From Halocafeteria seosinensis (Eukaryota; Sar; Bigyra; Bicosoecida): a stretch of 64,000 bases of DNA. Shown piece after piece: positions 14,346-25,101 of the stretch. How positions within the stretch are numbered: position 1 is the first letter of the stretch; each line of letters begins with the position of its first letter. The stretch lies in the NCBI GenBank assembly GCA_001687465.1, contig LVLI01000905.1, positions 1 through 64,000 on the forward strand. Direction: 5' to 3'. The notes beneath the pieces were generated by a model. That model ran no database searches. It was given only the letters and a program-made list of their open reading frames with translations, and was not told the DNA's origin. The translations under genes were made by a program, and so were the position numbers.

Positions 14346-15617
14346 ATGTCGAACAAACAGGCTGAAATCCGGGCGCTGATGCGCCGTGAAGCTTCCAAGA
14401 AGCAGCAGCAAGGCTCCATGGGCTCCACTTCCTCCTCCTCTACCACAGCAGCAGCAGCAGCCTCCGGTCATCGGCGCCCCCTGTCCAAGACAGAGCAAGT
14501 CAAGAAGGTGCGTTCTCCTCTCTCTCTCTCCAAGGTTGTCGGCATAAGATTTGTTCAGTGATCTTGCTTCCCCTGGTGCTGCAGCTTAAACAACTTCGAC
14601 AATTACAGAAACAAAATGCCAGTGGGACTAGTGGCAGACCAGCTCCCAATAATGCTGCTGCAGGAGCAGCAGCAGCCGCGACCCCTTCTGCTGGTGGTGC
14701 TGCTTCGCGCTCTCCGGTGGACCATCAGACCGCTGCAACGGGAGGGGGTGCTAGCAGTCTTCCCAGTGACTTTTTTGAGGAGGAGGATGCAGCTCCGGCG
14801 CCAGCACCGCCACGAAACGACGGTGGTGTAGGTTCCAAGCATCAACGGGAGCAACCAAGTGAATCGGGTGATCAGAAAACAGCCGCCGCCATACAGAAAG
14901 AGCGAGCTGCTGAAGCCGCCGGGAAAACAAAAGTCCCACACTGGTACAAAGTTGGAACCAAAGAAAGCCAGGACGATTCCTCAGAAAACAAAGCAGCTGC
15001 TGTACCGGAAGGGTTCTTTGAAACCCCAGATAGCTCTACTAGCCGTGGCCGAAAAATCCAGAAAGAGCAACAGCAGAAGAAAGCAGAGTAAGGAAAAACA
15101 TATACCCATTTATGTACTTTCGTAATAATTGCTGAACCGACTGTATCGTCAACGCAGAGCGGATTGGGAGGAGTTTGAGAAGTTTGCCAACAGCGTACAG
15201 CAGGAGGAACAGAAAAGAGAGCAAGAAGAGAATGAATCATATGAAGAACGAGCTGAACGAGCACAAGTAGAAACAGAAGTATATAAGCTGCGTGTCAAAG
15301 AGCTTAAAGAACGGCGCCGTAACCGTGGTACGAGCCAGGCATCGACAAAGCAAGATGACCCCGTTGAGAGTGTAAAAGACCCAGCCGACACAAGTGAGGA
15401 TGATTATGCTTGGTCGCTACTAACGACTGCGTCATGGCATGCTCCGGCGTTGTCCTCGAGCGATGTCCGGAAAACCATGCAACAGCAGCAACACAGTAAG
15501 TTCGCTGCTGTCCCCTCTCGACCTAAAGGCAAGTCATCGAATGCTCCCATACAAGACGAAGATGAGTCTGATTCGGATGACGATTTTGAAATTAGTTGGC
15601 GTGCTAAGGGAGTTTGA
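14346..15617 (+). CDS. ZNF830/CCDC16-like acidic coiled-coil protein
   Basis: Exons 14346-14507, 14585-15087 and 15158-15617 join in phase to 374 residues. Layout: basic/Gln-rich N-terminus (IRALMRREASKKQQQ), Ala/Ser low complexity, two copies of a Phe-Phe-acidic motif (LPSDFFEEEDAA and VPEGFFETPD), a charged helix beginning DWEEFEKFANSVQQEE, and the C-terminal tag DDDFEISWRAKGV. The LP-x-x-FF-acidic motifs, the 'EW-x-x-F' helix and the terminal W-R-A-K are what I associate with ZNF830 (CCDC16), a nuclear protein linked to splicing complexes. The C2H2 zinc finger normally at the N-terminus is not visible, so this is a finger-less relative or a looser homologue. Nuclear location and a splicing role are inference. 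Confidence 0.55.
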
Positions 15618-15685
15618 AGGATGAATACTTAAACCCTCTCCTCTGTTCTCTTGTCTATTGATCCGAAACGTTCCAAAGAAAGTTG

Positions 15686-16601
15686 TTACCTACTTCCAGC
15701 AGATGCTTGGAATGGACTCTTCCCCATTAAGTTCCAGTATATGCCAGCAAACTGCACGGTTAACGAAGATTCGAACAGCCATGTATACGATACGGGGTAT
15801 CGTACTTCCTTAAAACTGGCACTTTGACTTACCTTGGTTTCTTCGCAACTCTTCTTGGGCTCAGGCGGATCATTGAGAGGGACGCGGTTCAAGTCTGGAT
15901 CATCATCGCAGGCATGGGAGAGAGCTGCTTCATGTTCTTTCTTTTTCCGCTGATACGCAAGCTTCGATACTGTTTCCTGCGAAATTCCTGTTTTGGCCGT
16001 GCTCGCAGTTTGATTTGCACTTTCTGACGGATATGAAGTGCTCTTTGACAGACTTCCCCGTCGCGACTTGTCTGTTGGAGCTGCGTTTTCATACCCTTCA
16101 GCCCACCACCTGCAGAGAATTCATTAGTGCCATGAAATCTACACAGCCGTCTCTGTGAACAGACTTCAGCCATCCTTCGGCTGGCACGTACCATCCACAT
16201 TCCTGCATTGTTGTTTCCGGCAAGCCATCCTTGCTCTTCACTTGAGGTTTACTACGAGCCTTCTCAAGTGTACGTTTCATCTCCTTGAAGTTCTCAACAT
16301 CCTCTTCTGTTAATTCGGGCATCTGGCCCACTTTTCTCGATACCATTTTGACTGCAACCTCGGGGAGATTAAATGATGTCGGCATGATCATGCGACTGTA
16401 CAGATGCAGCCTTACTAGTATTGGGGTTGATGGTGAACTTGGAATCGTCTCGCTTGGTCTTGATCTCCCGTCGAATACTCTCCTCCATAATGCGTTGCCG
16501 GGAGACTGCGAAAAAATCCAAAGTAAAGTGTGATTTCACTCTTTAATTGGATTAAATACATAGAGAAACTTACCGGCATCGTACTTGGCGTCGGACGCCA
16601 T
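15686..16601 (-). CDS. CFAP144/FAM183-like small ciliary protein
   Basis: Multi-exon gene of about 230 residues, start MASDAKYDA at 16601, stop at 15686. The joined exons read: a basic helix SRQRIMEESIRREIKTKRDD, FTINPNTSKAAS, KMVSRKVGQMPELTEEDVEN, LPETTMQECGW, then AEGYENAAPTDKSRRGSL, a basic KLAYQRKKKEHEAA segment and a last exon FAGIYWNLMGKSPF. The order 'RE-x-x-K helix, F-x-x-NP, ...T-x-x-QE-x-GW' is the pattern of CFAP144 (FAM183), a microtubule inner protein of axonemal doublets. The match is by eye over short motifs, so the assignment is moderate. Intron borders around 16385-16425 and after ECGW are my best guess. It is convergent with the ZNF830-like gene, 68 bases away. Confidence 0.5.
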
Positions 16602-16780
16602 CTTGGGCAGTAACTAGGTCTACCGCTGCGACGCTACTGAAAAGACGGTTGGGATTCAATCACGGAGGACGAATTGCTGGATCTCACTCGATTCAAGGCA
16701 CACTACCAGCTCTGCTAAAGCCAAAACAGTTCATACGATGGCGCCCACTAACATTCGTGTAATTTCGTAAGCTACTAATT

Positions 16781-17041
16781 ATGCAACAGAGAGCTAGACG
16801 ACTGTCCAGCAACGCGCGCAATCTCAGCTTCACATCCAATCCAACAACCCCAGTTGCCGGTGGGCCTATCGTGCGCCGGCATGCCCTAAATTCCCCGATC
16901 GTCTGTCGTTATATTAATAATCAACTGGATTGTCGGTATCGAAAACTAACTCGAGCTCAATGTGGTACAACGCCTGAACCGAAGCAACCGCGAAGCAGTA
17001 AGCAAGCGTGCATCTACCTTCAAATCTGTATTCACGTTTAA
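16781..17041 (+). CDS. Possible small basic protein
   Basis: An 86-codon frame starting MQQRARRLSSNARNLSF, rich in Arg, Asn and Pro, lies divergently from the CFAP144-like gene and converges on the HNH-like gene. An upstream ATG at 16738 (MAPTNIRVIS) followed by a GTAAG could give an alternative first exon, but the intron would be only 23 nt. I recognise no family. The composition is protein-like but not decisive. Confidence 0.25.
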   Translation: MQQRARRLSSNARNLSFTSNPTTPVAGGPIVRRHALNSPIVCRYINNQLDCRYRKLTRAQCGTTPEPKQPRSSKQACIYLQICIHV

Positions 17042-17091
17042 ACACGACCAGTTGTCCCCACGAAAGTTTTGTGCCCGTAATTTGCTTCCGT

Positions 17092-18632
17092 CTACCCATC
17101 GGACAAGCCCGTGCTTGCTGTTTCCGCTCCGACGTATGACCCTTGCTCGTCTAATTGACTCAATAGTGTACTCTCATCTTCCCCAGGAAGGGATGTAACC
17201 CCAGAAAGGCTAAAATAGTCATGAACTTCTTCTTCCGGAGAAATCCATGACATACTCTTCGCATGCTCGAAGCAAAGTCGGGCATGCCAATTCAAGATTC
17301 GTCGAAACGGGTATAAGCCTTGTGGATGTTGCAGATATTCTCCGTCAATGTCGGCAAACGTAGTAGATGATGTCGGTCGAATTATGGCATTGAAAATCGA
17401 GGGGTCAAGCACGCGGCAATAGAGTCTTTGGGTGGCATGATTATACAAAATACAAAGTTGCTTGGCATCAAAGGCCTGCTCAATGTCGACGCACAGCAGA
17501 AGTCCATTACGGGGACTGTTGATGTCAACTGGAAGAAGATCAAACTCCTCTAAACCTGTCATCAACAAGGCGTAAAACAAGTTCTGTCAATAGTCAGGAT
17601 ACATATGACGTCCATCCTACGGTACTTACCCCGTCCATGTGTCGCTGCTTTCCATATATGAGCGGCTCTAACCATAGTAGCTGGATACGGTCTGTTGACT
17701 AGTTGGCAGCGAAGTTTATCGCCCCCGGCAGCCCTTTGGTAAAATTTGATGAGAGAATCTTTAAATGACTTTTGGTCATCTCTATTCCGTTTCGATGGAG
17801 CCCACACATCTAGCCGGTACAGCTTGTTTTGTGTGGTATCTCGAGCAACTAGAAGGGACGCCTTCTTGAGACTGTCAATGTTCTCGCCTATTTTCTTCTG
17901 TTCAGTCATAAGCTGTTCCAAAAGTTTATACGTTGTTTCATCAGACAGAGCGCTCCCTGCAATGCCAAGTATTGTGTTCATTCATCTCTCCACTACAAGT
18001 AGTCATTCGATTTGGATTTCACAATCAGCACTATACCTGACGACGAGCTTTCATTCACCACTCGAAACCGTCTGCCATCCTTAAATTGCAGTAACAATCC
18101 TGACTCAAGCGCTTGAGGCAGTGTGAGAACGCCGCGAATTTCTTGGAGGTGCACATCATCAGCCAACATGGCGTCGGGAAATACATCGTGGAGTTTGGAT
18201 TTTCCAGGATCAAATCTATATTTCACGTTCCACTGATCCGATAGAAATATGAAATTGTCTTTGACCCTAGCTGCACGAGTACTTTCCGTCGTGGATGTGA
18301 ACAGCACCAGCATACACTGTGCGTGTACGGCACGTACCATGACCAATGCTCTCCTCCTGGATCGCAGCTTTCTGTTCGGATTCGATGAGTCTCCGTCTCG
18401 TTTGATCGTTCGACTCCTCCGTTCGTCCCGCCGTGCGAGCGGCCCATGTGATTGGAGTGGACGAAGCTGACGGCCGAATGGGAGAGGTGAACATGTTGTC
18501 GTCGGTGAAATCGCGGCCAGCGATGGCGGCATCTTGGAATCCACGCTTTCGCTCAATGGGTTTTACCGGAGGTCTCGATGGATTCTGTTTCCCAACATCA
18601 TTGTTGACTTTCTTTCCAGCAGTACCATTCAT
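17092..18632 (-). CDS. HNH-nuclease-like (HNH_2 type) protein
   Basis: Exons 18632-18338, 18270-18037 and 17956-17630 join in phase, followed by a last exon from about 17583. The C-terminal domain has the HNH_2 layout: a Cys in KLRCQLVNRP, then MVRAAHIWKAATHG (the AAHI motif with catalytic His), then NGLLLCVDIEQAFDAKQLC (the N-x-x-x-L-x-x-D...FD block). N-terminal parts are a Ser/Lys-rich stretch, a beta-rich segment (DNFIFLSDQWNVKYRFDPG) and a coiled-coil helix (EQLMTEQKKIGENIDSLKK). HNH_2 proteins are common in bacteria and occur as expanded families in some algae and fungi. Nuclease activity is inference from the motif. The last splice junction (17584-17630) is not phase-compatible with its best donor, so a 26 nt intron, an indel or a mis-modelled exon is possible. 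Confidence 0.6.
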
Positions 18633-18809
18633 CACGGAGTATGTTCCACGTGTAGCAGCTAAAATACACAAAATGATGTGTGTATGACAAACACAGACTA
18701 TGTTCGCTAACTTCCAGCGTTATACGGAGCTTGTGAAGCAACTATGTACCATTTCTTATGCCAGCCTAATGGACGATGTCGTATTTGGTGTGGTATTACC
18801 GTGATAAGC

Positions 18810-19622
18810 TCAACCCTCCTCTTTTGGGGTTAACACGTTCGTATCGTCCGATAGGTTCGCATAAGAAGCTTGGGAACTCGAACGGGCACTTTCCCGGCTG
18901 GAACGTCCTCGGCCTTGAAGATACTCGGGCCAGTATGTCATGTGCGAGTTCGCAAAAATCCTTTCAGCCGTCGTTCCATCAACTTCCTTATTATTATTCA
19001 TCCATATCCGAAGCTCTTTACGCTCCCATAGTCCCTGAGCAAGTACGGTGAACAGCTTAAAACGCTGGAAGATTTCGTCGCAACGGGCTACCTACCTTGG
19101 TGAAGGAGTCCTTTGGAATTCTTGTCACGGCTCTTCTATCAGGCTGACGCAGTACACTGTCCCTTTCCTGAAAAAAATAAAATCATTAGAGGTATTCTAA
19201 CATCAGAGTTATTCCAACCCCGTGAATCATCGAACGGATACTGACCACCGCAACCGCGTCCTCGTGGCACTTATGGTTCTTGAGCCCTTCGGAGTGTCTG
19301 CTCTGCCGAAAGCTTCGCAGGCGCTCAATATTCTGCGATATGGCATTAAACATCCCTGTGTGATCCCGATGTCTTCTCACTACGAAGCAAGACGCCACAA
19401 ACTTACCTCAGCGTTCACTTGTCGTCGATATTCAATTTCCAGCCGCATCTTCCTGAGCTTCTTTTCCGTCTTCAGCACATTTTTACTTGTGGGTAGAGTC
19501 TGCGTTCGTAGCGTAGCAGATCCGAAACCCAAAGGAAAGCTTCCGCGACCACATTGTTGCTTCAGTCTTCGTTCGGGAGTGAGCGGTCGCCTAATCCCCG
19601 GGAATCTCGCTTCACTTTGCAT
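18810..19622 (-). CDS. Unrecognised multi-exon basic protein
   Basis: Several exons read as continuous protein: start MQSEARFPGIRRPLTPERRL, then LKTEKKLRKMRLEIEYRRQ, splice (GTAAGT...CAG) to GMFNAISQNIERLRSFRQS, splice to ERDSVLRQPDRRAVTRIPKD, splice to GLWERKELRIWMNNNKEV and AERIFANSHMTYWPEYLQ, then a Ser/Arg tail ending LTPKEEG. The protein would be ~210 residues, basic and largely helical. I recognise no family. It lies 178 bases upstream of the HNH-like gene on the same strand. Given the number of ciliary neighbours, a small axonemal protein is conceivable but unsupported. Confidence 0.55.
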
Positions 19623-20055
19623 CGCTTCCAGACAGGAAAGTCACCCGTCGGGCTGCAGCCATTCTCAGATACCATATATTAACGAGTGTCTAGCAGTGCA
19701 TATCGTATTGCGAAACACTATCCACTTACCACTGTATGTACCCCGTTGTTAGTCTGCGCGCCAAAACCGTGAACTCAACTTTCTTGCTCCTCCTTCATCC
19801 GATCCATTCAGCGCATTCAAGCTATGTGGTACAATGTTCTTAGATTCAAACCTTTATGTACGTGCTACACTCTGTGTCTTTTCTTTGCCTCCAAAGACTC
19901 TTGCTTTGCTTTGCTTCGCGGATGGGTTCCACCTAACGTGACGAAATGATTGTTTGGTCGTTGACTTGTGGAAACGATATCGTGTTGTTCGCGGTTTTGT
20001 CGATATAAGAAGATTTCATTAGGTACTAGGTTGGTCCTTTATCAGATCAACCGCT
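19623..20055. promoter_or_regulatory. Divergent intergenic region
   Basis: 433 bases between two divergent genes; both promoters are expected here. Pyrimidine-rich runs (for example around 19865-19920) precede the + strand gene. No specific element is recognised. Confidence 0.35.
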
Positions 20056-22676
20056 ATGAGTGCTCCTTCCACCATTCAGTGGGGTGGGAATGTCTCCCAC
20101 AGCTCGAGAGAGGAGCTCAACCAACATAGCTCCCAACTCAACGGGCCTTCATCGTCTTCAGGGATGAATTCATCGTATTCACGTTCTTCCCGACATCCCA
20201 GCGCTTCGCAAGACCATTCGACTACGAACGGAGATGTATCGAAACCGGCGGACCAGGATCTATCCCACCGCGTCCAGGAGCTGGAGCAGCAGAGACAGGA
20301 GCTACTGGGGGAAATACACGATTTGGAGTATGATTTGTCTACAGCTCATAAGAATGTTGCTCCAAAGCAGAATGTGTTGGCCAATTCATGTGCCGTTAAT
20401 TTTAAAGCACTCAAGCAAATGAGGGCGTACAATAATGCACTGGAAAAAATCGCCGAACGAATGCAACCGCACGAGGACGAGGAGGAAGAAGTAAGTCGTC
20501 AATAGCGAACGCAGAGAGACTGGATACATTAGGTACCGAGAGGTCCGTCTACATTGCTGTCTCAATATGCTTCGAATCGCAGCTAGCCGAACGAGCTGAC
20601 GCTGCCCATACGGCGCTACAAGGAGCCTTTATACAACAAGCACAACTACAGCAGGTAAGATGCGTCGCTCGAGATTGTGAATAACAGAAGAACGAAGCTC
20701 CTCTCTGCGTATCAGGCTCTAACTGAGATGCAAGAAGGTGAATTACTTAAGCAAGCTACGAGGGATCCCACGGCCGATGGAACTGAAGAATCGCTTTTGA
20801 CATTTGGCCAGGAATTAACAGGGGAGCTGCAAAACAGGATTGACGCCTTGCAGGAGGAACTCGATGCCACCAAAAAGGAAAAACTCGATGGTGAGAGCAG
20901 ACTCAAAGTAAGTACACATTCTTGCTGGGAGACTCTTTGTTTTGCTGTGTTTTAAATTGTTCATTTGTTATCAATGTTTTCATGTGTTTGCGGCAGAAAT
21001 TGGAAGATGAACTGCGACAAACGCAAACAGCTCTTGATAACGAGCGAAACAAGATAGGCGAGGAAGAAGCCCATAGTCGACAGACGGAAAGCGAGCTCCG
21101 GAGCTCACTAGAAAGCAGTAAAAAACGCATCCAGGAATTGCAGGATCACAATAAGCAACTCCAAGAGGACAATAACGCCTTGAACGAGCGTCTAGAGGAG
21201 CAAAATCGACAAATAGAAGAGAACGATCAAAAATACGAAAAATTGAAACAGTCTTTAGAAGACACACGGAAAGATTTGGAAGAACGGGATACACAAATAG
21301 CGGACAAGGATCGAGAGATCCAGGAACTCTCTCATCACCGGGAGCAAGAGGACTCGTTATCCTCACGGGTACACAGCCTTGAGCAACAACTTCACGAGAG
21401 CGAACAGGCGAAGTCGTCGCTACAGAAAGAAAACAAGAAATTGAAGAATAAATTGAGCGACTTCCGAGTTGCAGTTGATAGGCGGGACGAGGAATTAGAA
21501 CAGCTTCGGAATAAACTGGACCAGACTTCCAGAAACTGGGATTCATCTTCGAATGACAATATTGCTGACTACGTCGCAATGATCGATGAAATGAGGAATC
21601 GGCTAGCGGAATTAGAAGTTCGTCAAGTAGGGAGTGGGAGGAGCTTCCAAGAATCCCCTTCAGCAATGGATCTTTCCTACCCGCGGTCAGAGGCGGACTG
21701 GTGGAGGAGGGATCGCCCGTTAACCCCTGGATCCTCCCGTAACAGGATCTACACTCTTGAGAACAGCTTGCAGAACCTTCGAAATGAGATTCAACCACCT
21801 CCAACTTCCCATTCACCTGGAAACCACCCGCGACCGTCCTATGCACGAGATTCATATTTCGAAAATCCCGGAGATAATCAGCATGACTTGATGGAACATG
21901 TTCAAAATTTAAAGCAGCAATTACTGGAACAAGAAGAAAGAATGAGACAGGTTCAAGCTGAAAAAGAAGAGATGTCAGAAAGAGCTAAGACCGCGTTGCA
22001 TGATGTAGAGTCTCAGGTACAACAGTTGGCCGCTGCAAATCAAGGTCAGCAGCGCTTCGTCTCGTCGTCGTATCCTTATTCTTATCAGGAAGAGGCGGAA
22101 CAACTTGACTCCAGTTATGGTCCTCGTCGTAGCTCCAGCAGAAGCCGCTCCGCCCGCGGGGTGAGTCCCTCGCCAACACGTGGAGCAAGCCCTCGTGCGT
22201 CTCCTAGGGCAATCCAGCACAGATCGCATTCATTTCAGAATGTGTACGATGAGCCAGACAATATGCTGCAACAAAATGATTCCAGATTTACGAGAGAGGA
22301 ACTGCAACACTCCGACCACAGAAGAAGAGGTTCGTTCGACTCTGTTTCATCTGCTTCTAGGCGGGGTGTGGAAGTGGCGGATGGTCCAGATACATCCACT
22401 CTAGGGCCCCTGAGTGGTAGTTCAATGCGCCCAAGAATCATGCGGAAGAATCCTAGCGATAAACCTGTGAATCAGCGCCGATCGACCCAGCAGGATCGCA
22501 ATCCATCTGGTAAATCGCAGCCAGTGAAAGTCCGATCCACAGGGTCTGATGCTGCTGCCGCTGCTGCAAAATCAGCCCGCGAAGCTGCTGAGAGAGCGTC
22601 AACATTGTCTAACCGTTACCATGCGGCTGCTTCTGCTCGCCGACACAGTGTTCATGCCGTAGACAATCGCTCATAA
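20056..22676 (+). CDS. Long coiled-coil protein with Ser/Arg-rich tail
   Basis: Exons 20056-20490, 20583-20654, 20716-20907 and 20997-22676 join in phase to 792 residues. Residues 1-70 are Ser/Gln/Asn-rich and disordered. From about residue 75 to 410 there is near-continuous coiled coil (QELEQQRQELLGEIHDLE; then ELQDHNKQLQEDNNALNERL; then LEERDTQIADKDREIQEL). A further coiled-coil block starts about residue 500 (MEHVQNLKQQLLEQEERMRQ). The last ~200 residues are rich in Ser, Arg and Pro (RSSSRSRSARGVSPSPTRGAS) and basic, with an Ala run (DAAAAAAKSAREAAERAS). Such proteins are typically centrosomal, basal-body or cytoskeletal, but coiled coil alone does not define a family. The start is the first ATG of the open frame. 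Confidence 0.8.
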
Positions 22677-23602
22677 CAGATCCGTACAAAGTCTGCTAAT
22701 AATGTATCCTTGTAAGAAGAATGGACGGACACCATTGTGCATCGCAGTGGTGAATTGAACATCCTGTACCAGTTAGTACCCATTTCTTAAGCGTCTTTGT
22801 GCATATACAGTTGTGTCGTCATCACCCTGATCCTGTTGGTGATACCGATGAGTCGACACATTTAGATAGAGCGACTCCAGTGTGCTACTGACGGTAGACC
22901 TAAGGATACTCCAGAGTTTGTTATCTAAACTAACAGAAGCAAGAGAGAAACATAGCTGCATCCTATTCTTTGGTTTTATCGTTTGTTGCTGTGAGGTTAA
23001 CTGGTGGATAGTATGGCCCACTGGATACCTAGCGACCGTGTTGATCGCTGAAATATAAAACACCCGCTTTAGATACCACTGCTTGACAGTGGATCAACTT
23101 TCAAGGGGGCGAAAACTACAGGTATGTCTCGCCTAGCCAAAAGCAAAACTTGGTGATATCACGTCGGTAAAAGCGCAGGCGCTTTTGTAGAGTGTGCTGG
23201 TAATTCTGACACATCATCAACCGCAAGCGGACAAACTTGGAGTGCGGCGGTTTGTTAGAATGTCCAGTAAACTTGCCGCCTGTGTAGCCAACATCTCGCA
23301 GCAGTAGAAATACCTACTGTTGTTTGAATGTTTTTGTGGGTAAATTCTGCCGTATGGTTCCGATGATGGGGAGGGTTTGCAAGCCGTGTTCCAAGTGCCC
23401 AGTCGCAAAGTTGCGACTGCTGCTTCCTTGGTTTGATTTCATGCATAGCGACCGACCGCGATTCTATGACAGCGAATTTCCTCTTTTCATTCGCCCGTTG
23501 AAAACTTTGGATTCTATGTATTTTTGCCGCAGGTAGTCCAGTTGCATTGGACGAGGTGCAGTTCTGGAAACTAATACTGGCCATTGAATATCATCAAATG
23601 CC
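22677..23602. other. Gene-poor stretch
   Basis: About 925 bases with no gene I can defend. A 96-codon frame on the minus strand (22773-23063, starting MFYISAINTVARYPVG) is protein-like in places, and another frame overlaps 23255-23584, but neither connects to exons with good splice sites nor resembles a known family. Confidence 0.35.
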
Positions 23603-23869
23603 ATGATGTCGTGTGCGTGTTGCCCTAGTATTTTTTCTTTATTTCGGAAAGGGGACCAAAGTAATCAATCCAAAAGAGATATTGTGGAACCCGTTGAAAC
23701 CAAAAGAGATATTGTGGAACCCATGGAATCCACGCAGCGCAAGAAGTCGACTGAATCAGACGTGTCGGATTCTGACCGCGTCAACTACCCCGAAGCTAAC
23801 ATTCAGACGAGAGAAGAAGCTGAAAATGCTATAGAAATTGAGACAGATGAAATGATGCTGGACAATTGA
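23603..23869 (+). CDS. Possible small acidic protein with duplicated motif
   Basis: An 88-codon frame starting MMSCACCPSIFSLFRKG, a Cys-rich N-terminus of the sort that can be palmitoylated, followed by an acidic, hydrophilic tail. It contains a direct 30-base repeat (about 23670-23729) giving two copies of KRDIVEP (VET, then MES). No homologue is recognised. The repeat and composition fit a small disordered membrane-associated protein, but it could be spurious. Confidence 0.35.
   Translation: MMSCACCPSIFSLFRKGDQSNQSKRDIVEPVETKRDIVEPMESTQRKKSTESDVSDSDRVNYPEANIQTREEAENAIEIETDEMMLDN
23670..23729 (+). repeat. Tandem 30-base duplication
   Basis: Two adjacent near-identical copies of AAAAGAGATATTGTGGAACC followed by a diverged end (CGTTGAAACC in the first, CATGGAATCC in the second). 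The length keeps the reading frame. Confidence 0.8.
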
Positions 23870-24396
23870 TCAAAGCCAGAACAGTACCGTGACAAGGAGG
23901 AGCAAGTATCCTACGGAATCACAATTCCAAACTTCCAATTATTTAGTCGTAACCCGAACAAATCGGGACAATTGAGTTTCGAGTAAAACGGAGGATTGAG
24001 ATGGCAATTTGCTTCCATCTTTCCTCGCTTACTACATACTATGCACTGTGCAGCCCAGCTAGACCACAGCATCCAGCTACAACATACAGTGTAGTATCAA
24101 GGAAGTACGAATTCCCAAAAGTGGAATTTAAAAGGAGAATCCAGCTTAATAATATCACATCTCCGAATACCTACAAACATGATGGACATTCGATTCCAAG
24201 ACACCCATTATGTAAAACTAGCATGGTATACATATGCAGCTGCATGCAATGCTCATCCGCTAGAAATGTGAAATGTGAAGCTACATCTCCAACAGGATAT
24301 AGTAGTCACATAGCGTATGCAACACACCATGGGGGTTTATAAACACTTAATTATTATAGTATACCCTTCAGACAAGAACTCTTTAGTGTTATTATC
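23870..24396. other. Intergenic stretch upstream of MED31
   Basis: About 530 bases. A 113-codon frame (24001-24342) is open, but its composition (many Cys, His, Tyr, Thr) does not look like a selected protein. It presumably holds the MED31 promoter. Confidence 0.35.
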
Positions 24397-25089
24397 ATGA
24401 GCACCACTCAGCCACAGCAGCAGCAGCTTTCTGCGGCTGCTGGAGGAGCAAGAGACGATGATAGAGACAATCATAATGATATCGCCTTGCACGATAAAGA
24501 CACTCGTACACCGCAACAACAAGAGCTCTCCCAACGTGCAGCTTCGGAGGAAACCAGCTTGCACGCCACGTCACGCTTCTTAATGGAATTGGAGTTCGTA
24601 CAGTGCCTGGCGAACCCGAAATACTTGCATTGTATGATATAAACACTATAGACACGTTGGAGAGTATTAGTGTGGTGAGGAATTCCCTGTTTGTTCTATT
24701 GATGATGCAGATCTGGCACTATGGGGATATTTTGATGATGGCGCCTTCGTGCAGTACTTGGGGTACTTGCAGTATTTTAAGCAACCGAAATATGCTGTTC
24801 ATTTGACGTACGCACGAGACTCACCCACTGTTCGAGAGAGTACCGATTGCTATGGATTGGTTTCTTACAGGTTTCCGCAATGTCTATTTTTCCTGGAGAG
24901 ACTACAGGACAAGAGTTTCCGAGAGGTAGGTGGAGACTACTTGACCATTAAACCCACTCTTGGCCCTGATCCCATAGCGTTTTTGAATAACAGACTTTGA
25001 GGAACCCGGAATATGCGATGGAACTGTACAACAGCCAGTATGCGCACTGGAAGGTAGACCAGGCTGACGATGTTGCAAGTCATGCATGA
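24397..25089 (+). CDS. MED31: Mediator complex subunit 31 (Soh1)
   Basis: Four exons (24397-24631, 24711-24807, 24871-24925, 24994-25089) join in phase to 160 residues. After a disordered Gln-rich N-terminus (TTQPQQQQLSAAAGG) the conserved MED31 core is intact: RFLMELEFVQCLANPKYLHY, LALWGYFDDGAFVQYLGYLQ, YFKQPKYAVHL, FPQCLFFLERLQDKSFRE, and LRNPEYAMELYNSQYAHW. MED31 is a small middle-module subunit that bridges activators and RNA polymerase II in the nucleus. Each intron falls inside the conserved core, so the splicing model is well constrained. The stop lies 12 bases from the stop of the convergent ankyrin gene. Confidence 0.96.
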
Positions 25090-25101
25090 TCAAGTTGCTG
25101 G

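Noticed and set aside
23441-23480. HSDRPRFYDSEF-like segment resembling [12 protein letters not shown] of the thioredoxin reductase leader
   Set aside because: Only about ten residues match and the DNA around it is not similar, so chance is more likely than a gene fragment.
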